Below, piece after piece: positions 15,200 to 22,219 of a DNA stretch of 64,000 nt; the first letter of the stretch is position 1; each line of letters opens with the position of its first letter. A model generated the notes under the pieces. That model was not told where the DNA came from. It saw only the letters and a list, made by a program, of their open reading frames with translations, and made no database searches. A program made the translations under genes and the position numbers. Source of the stretch: an uncultured Rhodospirillaceae bacterium (GTDB lineage Bacteria > Pseudomonadota > Alphaproteobacteria > Reyranellales > Reyranellaceae); assembly GCA_945952105.1 (NCBI GenBank), contig CAMFGZ010000008.1, forward strand, positions 124,001-188,000, in the 5' to 3' direction.

Positions 15200-16057
15200 T
15201 TACGATTGTTTATTAGGCCAGTGGTAACGTCTGCTACCTGGTTGGTTCAAATCCGGTCGCACGGGGAAACTGGCACCATGGTAGCTGAGGAAGTATGAAG
15301 GAATAGGGTGAAGGCGCAGAAATTCACCTAACATTTGCGGCGTCATAAGTTTTGTTCGTAGTGACGTGAATGGCTCCCGATCCCGGACCTCTTCAAATTT
15401 TTTGAGTAGCTCAAAATCCATCGTAAGGAAACAGAAGCAGTCGTGCGCTTCTGCCGTACGAAGGTGCCACGCGTCTTGGCTCCGTCTTTGTTCAAGATGG
15501 GCTACTAGGCTGCGGTACAGCGGGTCACGCGATGTATCCAGTCTCGCGCGTTGGTGCTTTTTGCCGGACAACTCTTCCATCGTATAGCCACCAAACGGCA
15601 GCGGATCGAGATTGTCGGGTCTGATGTCATGAAAAATGTTGTAGTCGTATACTCCCCCGCCGTGCAGGCGCGCGGGTGACAGGCGATACTCTTCCGCCTT
15701 GAGTTCGGTTGATGTTTTCAGGGCGATAAACCCGAGACGTGCTAGGTGGGCAATGCTCGGGAGGAACTCGACGCTTCTATAGAGGTCTGTGCTACAGTCG
15801 CGTGCGTGCACAGGGACACGCGCGAAATAGCCCAGCTCGGTCCGCCAAAGACTCGAATATCCAGTCGATACCCACTGTGTTTCGTGAGTAACACCGTGGG
15901 CGAAGATGTTCACGTCCATCAGCACCTTGAGAGGGGCGCTACGTAACCGTCTTCGTGCTTGGTAGGTCGATAGGTGAATTAACCAGTCCATGCATCGAGG
16001 TAGGTAGCGAAAGCAAATTCGCTCTCTCCAGCGATCCAGAGTCTGCTTTGCTTGCAT
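15200..16057 (-). CDS. PIN-like domain protein, possible ribonuclease
   Basis: A 285-residue protein. LMDVNIF (Asp48) near the N-terminus and QDAWHLRTAEAHDCFCFLTMDFELL (Asp195 and Asp214) form the acidic pattern of PIN-domain nucleases (D at the end of strand 1, D..L, TxD). It is longer than ordinary VapC toxins (about 130 residues) and has an insert between the two motif groups. It lies 68 bp downstream of an XRE-type gene on the same strand, which would fit a toxin-antitoxin or regulator-nuclease pair. The fold assignment is from motifs only; the RNA target and activity are unknown. Confidence 0.6.
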   Translation of the reverse strand: MQAKQTLDRWRERICFRYLPRCMDWLIHLSTYQARRRLRSAPLKVLMDVNIFAHGVTHETQWVSTGYSSLWRTELGYFARVPVHARDCSTDLYRSVEFLPSIAHLARLGFIALKTSTELKAEEYRLSPARLHGGGVYDYNIFHDIRPDNLDPLPFGGYTMEELSGKKHQRARLDTSRDPLYRSLVAHLEQRRSQDAWHLRTAEAHDCFCFLTMDFELLKKFEEVRDREPFTSLRTKLMTPQMLGEFLRLHPIPSYFLSYHGASFPVRPDLNQPGSRRYHWPNKQS

Positions 16058-16125
16058 TGTCTCCGCTCAGAAGACGACTTCAGTGTTCACGGTTTATACG
16101 TGTCGTTCAAAGAAGCGACAAATTT

Positions 16126-16398
16126 TTAGGGTTGATTGAGTTTCGCTAAAGATCGGATCAGTTTGGACGCATCCAGCTTGAGCGCCACTGCAACGTCCAA
16201 GAACTCAATCACATCCAGCCGCCGTTCGCCGTTCTCATACTTTGCCACATACGACTGAGGGCGGCCCAGTAGCTCGGCGACCTGTGCCTGGGTCAGGCCC
16301 GCTTCTTTTCTCGCGTCCTTGAGCAGGCGTCGAAACTGCTTGTATCGAGTCGTGTGGCGGGACGGTGGCGTCGGGCTCTCGCGGAGGCCCAGATGAAT
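16126..16398 (-). CDS. XRE-family helix-turn-helix regulator without an obvious start codon
   Basis: An open frame between an in-frame stop at 16416 and TAA at 16128 encodes a clear XRE domain: FRRLLKDARKEAGLTQAQVAELLG, then RPQSYVAKYENGERRLDV and EFLDVAVALKLDASKLI. It is missing from the ORF track because no ATG, GTG or TTG lies between the upstream stop and the domain. The end given assumes an ATT codon at 16398. Either a rare start is used or the 5' end is mutated. Such small XRE proteins often repress their own operon; the PIN-like gene follows after 68 bp. Confidence 0.65.
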   Translation of the reverse strand: MHLGLRESPTPPSRHTTRYKQFRRLLKDARKEAGLTQAQVAELLGRPQSYVAKYENGERRLDVIEFLDVAVALKLDASKLIRSLAKLNQP

Positions 16399-16459
16399 GA
16401 TCCCGATTCCGGATTATCCCAAAAGAGGATAGTGTTGCGGCTTGAATCAGGGAGAGATC

Positions 16460-17110
16460 GTGACCCGCAGAACTGGCTTCCTTCAGCTTGCCTTCTTCGC
16501 CCTTGGCCTATTGGCAGTGGCCTCGGCCTGGGCCCAAGTTACCGAATTTGTATTTGAACAGAGCCTGACGCCGAAGGACACAATTCATACGAGTGAATTC
16601 AGGTCCGATTTCGATGGCAGGACAATCACACTTACGTCGCCCCTTTATTTGGTGGACGCTGCTCTGACGATGGAAGATACGACGCCACCGGCTTTGTTCG
16701 TCGCATCCTGCAGGCCGGGGCGGATCGCCGTGACGTTATCCGTTACCAAGTACTTGGGTGGGTACATGGGACGCGCATTGCCTGAGGGCACCAAGAGCGC
16801 GGCCACCAAATGGGTGATTATGACGAGGGCCAAAGTACTGGATGCCCAACTTGCTATTCAGGAACCGGGGAGGGTGCTCATCACTTTTAGCAACCAGTCA
16901 GCTGTCGACATTCTTGCAGCACTATACGAAGTGACAACGCCAGTTACCCTATTCCTGCATGAGGTCGAAGGTAGCCACCTAGCTCCCATTGACTTAGCTC
17001 GGTCCATCCCTGAATTCCGCTTCGGCATTAACCGAGCAAAGAAAGATTCAATGGCAGCGCTGGCTCAGACATTCTCTTATTGCGAGACGATGGTAGTGGC
17101 GCGACGCTGA
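16460..17110 (+). CDS. Secreted protein of unknown function
   Basis: A 216-residue protein starting at GTG 16460 with a well-placed GGGAGAG; the track's TTG at 16442 lies upstream of that site. The N-terminus is a Sec signal peptide (TRRTGFLQLAFFALGLLAVASAWAQ, cleavage after AWA). The mature part is beta-rich in appearance (TSEFRSDFDGRTITLTSPLYLVDAAL), with single cysteines in ASCRPG and SYCETM. No family is recognised. It is the only plus-strand cargo gene of the island. Location is periplasm or outside; function is unknown. Confidence 0.65.
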   Translation: MTRRTGFLQLAFFALGLLAVASAWAQVTEFVFEQSLTPKDTIHTSEFRSDFDGRTITLTSPLYLVDAALTMEDTTPPALFVASCRPGRIAVTLSVTKYLGGYMGRALPEGTKSAATKWVIMTRAKVLDAQLAIQEPGRVLITFSNQSAVDILAALYEVTTPVTLFLHEVEGSHLAPIDLARSIPEFRFGINRAKKDSMAALAQTFSYCETMVVARR

Positions 17111-17189
17111 GAATGACATTCATGGACGCCAGTGGGAAACTATGGGAGGGGTGACAGCTACCGCCAAATTGGCAGTGACCGAAGATGTA

Positions 17190-17217
17190 CGAGACGCAGG
17201 CGCTTACCTGCGTCTCG
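17190..17217. terminator. Perfect 11-bp stem-loop between convergent island genes
   Basis: CGAGACGCAGG pairs exactly with CCTGCGTCTCG across a 6-nt loop. It lies between the stop of the secreted-protein gene (17110) and the stop of the minus-strand gene at 17259, the right place for a two-way terminator. Neither side carries a T-run, so it may instead be an RNA-stabilising hairpin or a protein site. Confidence 0.5.
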
Positions 17218-17258
17218 ATCATCGAGTTTAGTGAGTGTGTCCAACAAACCAGTGCCCG

Positions 17259-17681
17259 TCATTTCCTTGCACGTGACAGGGGGAGAAGGCCGTTAGACGA
17301 AGTTTGGCGTTTGGCAGACCGTTCCAAGCGTTCCTGATCACGTCGATCCAGTCTCAAGCGTCTAGCGTGTTCCCGGTACTTCCGGCTTTCCCGCCGCAGC
17401 GCCCCGATGGCCATCGCGAAGTCTTGTCGGATCGCATTGAGGCGCACGAACCAACTTAGGTCACCACCCGTGACAATGCGGTACTGAACCAGAGGAAGTT
17501 CAGAACACCTTGAGGTATGGATACCAAGATCAATGGGCTCGATCCCGTTGCAGTAGCCGCCAGGCACAGTGACATTGTGCTCGTGATGCAACGCACATTG
17601 TGGGCACCTAACCAAAGCAATGAGTCCATTCTCAGAGATGTGCCCATCGACGGAAGGAACGCTCACTATATTTCTAGTCAT
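17259..17681 (-). CDS. Hypothetical island protein with CxxC-type motif
   Basis: About 140 residues from ATG 17681, which has GGAGAG just upstream; the track's GTG at 17693 overlaps the stop of the preceding gene. RCPQCALHHEH (around residues 25-36) looks like half of a metal-binding knuckle, and further cysteines follow in GGYCNG and SRCSE. The C-terminal third is an arginine- and lysine-rich helix (RRESRKYREHARRLRLDRRDQERLERSAKRQ), suggesting nucleic-acid contact. It is in an apparent operon with the HTH gene just upstream. The family is not recognised. Confidence 0.6.
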   Translation of the reverse strand: MTRNIVSVPSVDGHISENGLIALVRCPQCALHHEHNVTVPGGYCNGIEPIDLGIHTSRCSELPLVQYRIVTGGDLSWFVRLNAIRQDFAMAIGALRRESRKYREHARRLRLDRRDQERLERSAKRQTSSNGLLPLSRARK

Positions 17682-17692
17682 AACACTCTCCA

Positions 17693-18085
17693 CTAAGCTG
17701 CAGTTACGAAATTGGAAATAAGCAAGCCTTGAGGCTTGCGGGTTCTTGCTACGAGATTCGCCTCCTCCAAAAATGCGGTAAATGAGTCAAGGTTGTCCGC
17801 CGTCACCGCGAAGTGCGGGAACCGCTCGTGAATCCAAGTAATGATTATGTCGTGCGGGGATCGATCTTTTTCGAGCCAGCTTTGTACATCGGCTAGTCGG
17901 TACCAGTTTCGACGAGACCGATCTTGGATCGATGTTGGTCCTTGGCCTCTAACCCGCCAATTCCAAACCGTCTGCATTGAGACGCCGCAGAGCCTGGCAA
18001 GCTCGCTAGAGCGAACGTACCCCCATGGCGGAAAATCGGGATTGGCCACCGCAGGTGAGCGGCGGGCAGAGCTATCGTCATTCAT
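17693..18085 (-). CDS. Helix-turn-helix (MerR/excisionase-like) protein
   Basis: 130 residues. The central part WGYVRSSELARLCGVSMQTVWNWRVRGQGP followed by NWYRLADVQSWLEK matches the winged HTH_17/excisionase-type fold, in which a recognition helix is followed by a wing and a W-L-E helix. It probably regulates the island's own promoters or aids excision. It lies downstream of the primase gene and upstream of the 17259 gene on the same strand. A pair of long inverted repeats lies between it and the primase gene, a plausible binding region. Confidence 0.7.
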   Translation of the reverse strand: MNDDSSARRSPAVANPDFPPWGYVRSSELARLCGVSMQTVWNWRVRGQGPTSIQDRSRRNWYRLADVQSWLEKDRSPHDIIITWIHERFPHFAVTADNLDSFTAFLEEANLVARTRKPQGLLISNFVTAA

Positions 18086-18142
18086 TTTATCCTCCTTGCC
18101 TCTCGCTAATTGCGAGCCTTTCTACTAACCAAAGCGGTTCAT

Positions 18143-18283
18143 GTGCGCGTGTGCACGTGTGCAGACTCTTTCATTGGATTGCTAAGTTTCTAGTATCTCT
18201 GACGGTGCGACCTCTGACCGAACCTTGCCGATACTGCCGTGGCAGTATCCATTGAACATCTCTGCACACGTGCACACGTGCAC
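18143..18283. repeat. 22-bp imperfect inverted repeat enclosing a second perfect palindrome
   Basis: The arm at 18143-18164 (GTGCGCGTGTGCACGTG...) and the arm at 18262-18283 (CTGCACACGTGCACACG...) are reverse complements with one mismatch in 22 and are themselves built of alternating GTGCAC units. Between them, at 18230-18249, sits GATACTGCC-GT-GGCAGTATC, a perfect 9-bp stem. The block fills the gap between the primase gene and the next HTH gene. Possible roles are a replication origin used by the primase-helicase, an operator, or a terminator. Confidence 0.75.
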
Positions 18284-20574
18284 TAGAGTGATATCTGTGC
18301 TGGAGCCGAGGGCGTCAGGTACGGTCGGAGCCCGTCTTCCGCTAGCTGCTGCCGGATCTCGTTCGGGCCCTGCGCCGCCCAGTGATCCGGGCGGCGAACG
18401 GCGTAAAGCGTGACTTGGGAGCCCGATAGGCGGGTCCGACTCAGCTTGCGAGCCCCCATAGATGTTAGAGCGCGCACTACCTGCTGGATGGTCGCGCTCT
18501 GGACGGTCTCGCGGATGAAGGCAAAGAGCTGGTCTAGCTGCACTAGGTCGCGATCAAACGGGTAGGCCAGATCGTCCAGGCGCTCCTTCAGGAACCATTC
18601 GACCGGCGGCAAGCTCGCCCGAACAAGGCGTTGCTTGTCCTTGGTGATGGGAGGAGCCGCGTTCGGGTTGAACCCGCTTATATCCATCGTCATTAGATGG
18701 TTCTTGATCACCCCCGCGTTCTTGACCGTCCATTGCTCAAGGTCGGAGTAGTAGGACGGCGCAAGCGGCTCGGCGGGACTGCGATAGAACCACCAACGCC
18801 TATCTCCTTCCTCGATGTAGATCGGGTCTTCGTAGTTGGTCGTGCAGAAGAAGGAGGCCAGATTCCTGATTTGGTAAACCACCTTGTGCTTCTCATTTAT
18901 ACGAATCACTTCCTGCGTGAGGATCGGCTTCAGCTTGTTGGCCAGCTCAAGTCGTCCTTGTGCCATTAGCTCTTCAATGAGGATGATCTGTTTACCTTCA
19001 AGCCAGCCAGTGAACTGGCCATGCAATTCGTCGACCGAAACCTCATGCACATTGGAGCGACCGTGAAGGAGCTTCAGGACCCTCGCGAAGTAGCTCTTAC
19101 CCGTGCCTTGCTTGCCAGACAGAATGAGGGCGTGCTTCACGCGCTCGGCCGGCCTCTGGACGGTGAACGCAAGCCACGTCAGCAGGTGGTTTCTCGCGTC
19201 CGGATCAGGCACCAGGTACTGGATATGCTCCAAGAACGGTGTGGGATCACCATCTTGAGCTGCCACTCCGTCATTAACCCACAGATTGATCCGGGTTTCA
19301 TCGTCACTGATTAGGATCGTGGGACTGCCGGGCCGGTAGTCGTAGCCGGCCGCCCTAATGAGATTCGAGCATTGGAGAACCTGTGAGGCAGCGCCTCGTG
19401 AAAGGACGTCGGCATGCAAGTCCGAAAACTGTTCCTTCCTAAGCCTGCGATGGGTTTTATGATGGAAGAATTCGAGAGCATCGATAGAGTAGGCATACTC
19501 CGCCGCTAGTGCGTAGTCTGGCTGCTTGAGCATCATCGGTGTGCGAATGCGGTCACCGTATTTGCAGCCCGAACAGTATTCGGCTCCGTTGAGTTTCTCG
19601 CGAATGCCGGAACACGTGAATGGTCCGGGAGAGTCGTTGGCGTGCCTGAACTTGGAAAGTGTCGCCGCTTCCGAATATTCGGGATGTCCTTTGGACCAGT
19701 CTTGAGCGTGAGCAAGGCCATCTTGGCAGAATGTCAGAAGCGTAAGTAGACTATACCACTCTGGCTCTGGAAGGGACGCGGCGTCGTCTACGCAGTGCTG
19801 TACCCAAGGACATTGTAGAAGATGTGGAGCCTCTGACGGGGCGCCGTCGCTGTTGGGGGCTTGCTTGTTGGAGGACTGCTTGGTCGACGATCTTTTGGAG
19901 GTCGACGCCGCCGCGACCCCGGACACTTTCTCAAGTTCCTCGATGTCGTAGCGAATGCCGCTCCAGTCAATTACCGAAACGGGCCGGGGGACTTCGGTTT
20001 TGCGGTTAAACGTGCCGGGCAGGCGCAATACGCGGGCGAGGTCCGATGTGGTGTCCAGCTTTAGACCGAGCTCAGACGCTTTGGCGAGAATCTTTCGCTG
20101 CCAATTTGTCGACAGGCTCTGAAACCGCTTGCGTTCATTAGGGGTATCGAAGCGCCAAAGATGTGTACCCAGCCAGTAGGCATGTACTCCCCCGCCGCTA
20201 TGAATCAGTGCGGTCGGCGGCACTGGCAACTGCGCCACGAACTCCCGCACTTCATCGAGCGTTTTGGGAAGCCTGCTCTGGGCATGACCGTCGCCCGCGA
20301 TGTCGATGTCGAACCAAAGGCCACCTAGCGCACATGTGGTGTCGCTCTTGCCTCGGCTCTGTCCAACGGGCTGCTGCGCTTGGAGGCCAAGCCCATAGTA
20401 GACTTCACCCACGGAACCGATGGTAAGCGCGGCCTCGCTCGCGATGTCGAGACTCTTGGCTGGGAACGAGACGGTGCTTTTCGTGGTCTTTTCCCAGAGG
20501 ACCAGGAAGCCTGGCGCTTCTGAGCCATACATTTCACGAAGCCAATCGCTGGCCGTGGCAGGAGGGGTGCTCAT
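18283..20574 (-). CDS. Primase-helicase (archaeo-eukaryotic-type primase plus D5/SF3-like ATPase)
   Basis: 763 residues from ATG 20574, which overlaps the stop of the AlpA-like gene (ATGA). The N-terminal part shows the primase motifs LWFDIDIAG (residues 86-94) and IHSGGGVHAYW (124-134). The middle has cysteine clusters (CPWVQHC near 255; CSGI and YCSGC near 321-337) suggesting zinc binding. The C-terminal ATPase has a Walker A LSGKQGTGKS (485-494) and a Walker B QIILIEEL (529-536), followed by an FFCTTN sensor. Such fusions replicate satellites and integrative elements. It implies the island can make DNA autonomously after excision. Confidence 0.82.
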   Translation of the reverse strand: MSTPPATASDWLREMYGSEAPGFLVLWEKTTKSTVSFPAKSLDIASEAALTIGSVGEVYYGLGLQAQQPVGQSRGKSDTTCALGGLWFDIDIAGDGHAQSRLPKTLDEVREFVAQLPVPPTALIHSGGGVHAYWLGTHLWRFDTPNERKRFQSLSTNWQRKILAKASELGLKLDTTSDLARVLRLPGTFNRKTEVPRPVSVIDWSGIRYDIEELEKVSGVAAASTSKRSSTKQSSNKQAPNSDGAPSEAPHLLQCPWVQHCVDDAASLPEPEWYSLLTLLTFCQDGLAHAQDWSKGHPEYSEAATLSKFRHANDSPGPFTCSGIREKLNGAEYCSGCKYGDRIRTPMMLKQPDYALAAEYAYSIDALEFFHHKTHRRLRKEQFSDLHADVLSRGAASQVLQCSNLIRAAGYDYRPGSPTILISDDETRINLWVNDGVAAQDGDPTPFLEHIQYLVPDPDARNHLLTWLAFTVQRPAERVKHALILSGKQGTGKSYFARVLKLLHGRSNVHEVSVDELHGQFTGWLEGKQIILIEELMAQGRLELANKLKPILTQEVIRINEKHKVVYQIRNLASFFCTTNYEDPIYIEEGDRRWWFYRSPAEPLAPSYYSDLEQWTVKNAGVIKNHLMTMDISGFNPNAAPPITKDKQRLVRASLPPVEWFLKERLDDLAYPFDRDLVQLDQLFAFIRETVQSATIQQVVRALTSMGARKLSRTRLSGSQVTLYAVRRPDHWAAQGPNEIRQQLAEDGLRPYLTPSAPAQISL

Positions 20575-20765
20575 CGCGTGCCTCCATCGATCTCTTGTGC
20601 ACGCATCCAGTCTTGAACCGCCGAGCGCCGATAGACGATCAGCGTTCCAATCTTTGACCGTGGAGGCCCTTGCCGATTGGAGTGCCATCGTTGAAGCGTG
20701 CGGGGGGATCGGCCGAGCATGTGGCTCAGCTCGGCAGCGGTAAAGAAGTCGTTATTGGCGGTCAT
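20571..20765 (-). CDS. AlpA-like regulator / excisionase
   Basis: A 64-residue HTH_17 protein (FFTAAELSHMLGRSPRTLQRWHSNRQGPPRSKIGTLIVYRRSAVQDWM). The ATG at 20765 is chosen because AAGGAG sits 7 nt upstream; the track start at 20885 would extend through that site and a repeat array. AlpA-type proteins promote integrase expression or excision of P4-like elements. Its stop overlaps the start of the primase-helicase gene, so the two are translationally coupled, linking excision control to replication. Confidence 0.8.
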   Translation of the reverse strand: MTANNDFFTAAELSHMLGRSPRTLQRWHSNRQGPPRSKIGTLIVYRRSAVQDWMRAQEIDGGTR

Positions 20766-20860
20766 GTGACGCTCCTTGGCGGTCATTGGAACGTCGCTGT
20801 TAGACTCCTCCGGAATCGCCAGAGCAAGGTTTTTGTTTGAATCAATCGACCCCGGGTTGC

Positions 20861-20890
20861 ACCACTTTGAACCACTTTGAACCACGTCGA
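20861..20890. repeat. Three tandem 10-bp repeats upstream of alpA-like gene
   Basis: ACCACTTTGA occurs twice in direct tandem and a third time as ACCACGTCGA. One repeat per helical turn in the control region between the integrase and AlpA-like genes is typical of operator, iteron or excisionase-binding arrays. Confidence 0.7.
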
Positions 20891-20988
20891 ATAGTAAGCA
20901 GGGTAGTGGATGGAGTTTGTGTAGTGCGTTTTGCAGAAGAGTTTTCGGGTACTGTTTGGATAGGGAGAAATAATCGTAATAAGTGTGG

Positions 20989-21996
20989 TCAGGAAGTCTC
21001 CGCCCTTTCGATCACTGCAAGACGTTTGGCCACATCCTCAGCCTTCAGGTGCGTGTATCGGAACAGCATCCGCACATCCTTGTGGCCGCTGATCAGGGCT
21101 ACTTCCGGCACCGTTAGCCCGACCTCGAACAGGTGGCTGATGGCCTCGTGCCGCAGGTCATGGAAGTTGAAGTCTAGGACCTTGGCCCGCCGGCAGGAGC
21201 GGTCCCATGACTGCCGAAGCGCGTTTGCCGTCAGCGGGAAGACGAGTCCGCTGTCTTGCCAGGTAAGGTCGTTCAGGACGCCAATAGCGGCGCTGCTGAG
21301 GGGAATTGTTCGGGGGTGACCATTCTTGGTCTCAGGAATGAGAACGGTCCTGCGAGCGAGGTTAACGTGCTCCCAGCGCAGCCTCAGTAGCTCTCCCCGG
21401 CGCATGGCCGTTTCCAGCGCAAATCGGACGACTGCCGGGACCAGCCGGTTCCTGACCTTTGCAAACGCGTCCAGCAGCCGCGACGCCTCCTCGTCGGTGA
21501 GTCGGCGATTCCGGGGCAGGCCCTGAGGTGGAGCCTTCAGCTCTGCCAGTGGATTGGCGGTAAGGGGCAGATTCCACTCGTGTTGCGCTATCCGGAACGC
21601 GTGGTGGAAGAGGGCCATTTCCTTCCGAACGGTAGCCGGGGCGACCTCGGTCAGCCGCTGGTCCCGGTACTCGGCAAACTTGTCGGGGGTCGCAGCAGCG
21701 AGGGACAGTCTGGCGACCGCGCTCCGGCGCATGCGGCTGATCCGAGCCGCCTCAGGGGCCCGCCCTCGCTTGGTGATGGTGATTGTCCGGACGTACCTCT
21801 CCAAGAGATTGTCCACGGTGGAGCTGCGGAGTGCCCGGTTATCCACAGCCGTGAAGCCGCGCTCCTGCTTGGCCTCAATATCCCTAGCCCAGGTCAGGGC
21901 ATCCTTTCGAAGTGTAAAAGTTCGGGATAGGGCGGGCTGCCCCTCCCGCCTGACCTGAACCTGCCACTTCCCTCGACGCTTCCGAAACGTTGCCAT
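20989..21996 (-). CDS. int: Tyrosine recombinase / site-specific integrase
   Basis: 335 residues. An N-terminal Arm-binding-like segment (FRKRRGKWQVQVRREG) is followed by a SAM-like core-binding domain and the catalytic domain with all expected residues: Arg200 in AMRRGELL, Lys in TKNGH (about 224), HDLRH (279-283), His305 in SGHKD and Tyr314 in FRYTHL. The gene starts 78 bp from the right 78-bp repeat, so it is the enzyme that put the island into tRNA-Val. It is transcribed towards the island interior. Confidence 0.93.
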   Translation of the reverse strand: MATFRKRRGKWQVQVRREGQPALSRTFTLRKDALTWARDIEAKQERGFTAVDNRALRSSTVDNLLERYVRTITITKRGRAPEAARISRMRRSAVARLSLAAATPDKFAEYRDQRLTEVAPATVRKEMALFHHAFRIAQHEWNLPLTANPLAELKAPPQGLPRNRRLTDEEASRLLDAFAKVRNRLVPAVVRFALETAMRRGELLRLRWEHVNLARRTVLIPETKNGHPRTIPLSSAAIGVLNDLTWQDSGLVFPLTANALRQSWDRSCRRAKVLDFNFHDLRHEAISHLFEVGLTVPEVALISGHKDVRMLFRYTHLKAEDVAKRLAVIERAETS

Positions 21997-22074
21997 TCTC
22001 TCGATCCCACTGTGACACCAGCGTGACTGCGCCCTCTCTGGGCAGAGAAATTGGCAGTAAAAGCAGCGTTTTCT

Positions 22075-22152
22075 GCGCGTAGCTCAGCGGTAGAGCACTG
22101 TCTTGACATGGCAGTGGCCACAGGTTCGATCCCTGTCGCGCCCACCATCGCC
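22075..22152 (+). repeat. attR: right copy of 78-bp repeat, truncated tRNA-Val
   Basis: Identical to 9867-9944. The first two bases of the tRNA (GG) are replaced by CT, so the top two acceptor pairs are lost; I therefore treat it as an attachment-site remnant rather than a second functional tRNA-Val. Confidence 0.93.
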
Positions 22153-22219
22153 CTTCTTTCCAGCAGCCCTTGATTGGAAAACCCCGCCGGGGCACCAGTA
22201 GGCGATGGCTGGAGTTCCG

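Larger units (their letters stand above)
9945..22152. mobile_element. 12.2-kb integrated genomic island in tRNA-Val, with CBASS-like cargo
   Basis: It is bounded by the 78-bp direct repeats and 12,208 bp from repeat to repeat. It carries a tyrosine integrase beside the right repeat, an AlpA-like regulator/excisionase, a primase-helicase, two other regulatory or small genes, and cargo on the left (CD-NTase, patatin, DUF4145, PIN-like, XRE, hypothetical genes). No capsid, tail, terminase, conjugation or relaxase genes are seen. The primase-helicase plus AlpA plus integrase kit resembles P4-like satellites or mobilisable islands. Base composition is visibly more AT-rich and codon use less biased than in the flanking chromosome. 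The integrase lies at the end away from the intact tRNA. Confidence 0.9.

Noticed and set aside
9945-22074. Prophage or integrative conjugative element
   Set aside because: No terminase, capsid, tail, lysis, relaxase or type IV secretion genes; only integrase, AlpA-like, primase-helicase and cargo.
22075-22149. Second functional tRNA-Val
   Set aside because: First two acceptor bases differ, removing two pairs; position at the island edge explains it as an attachment-site copy.
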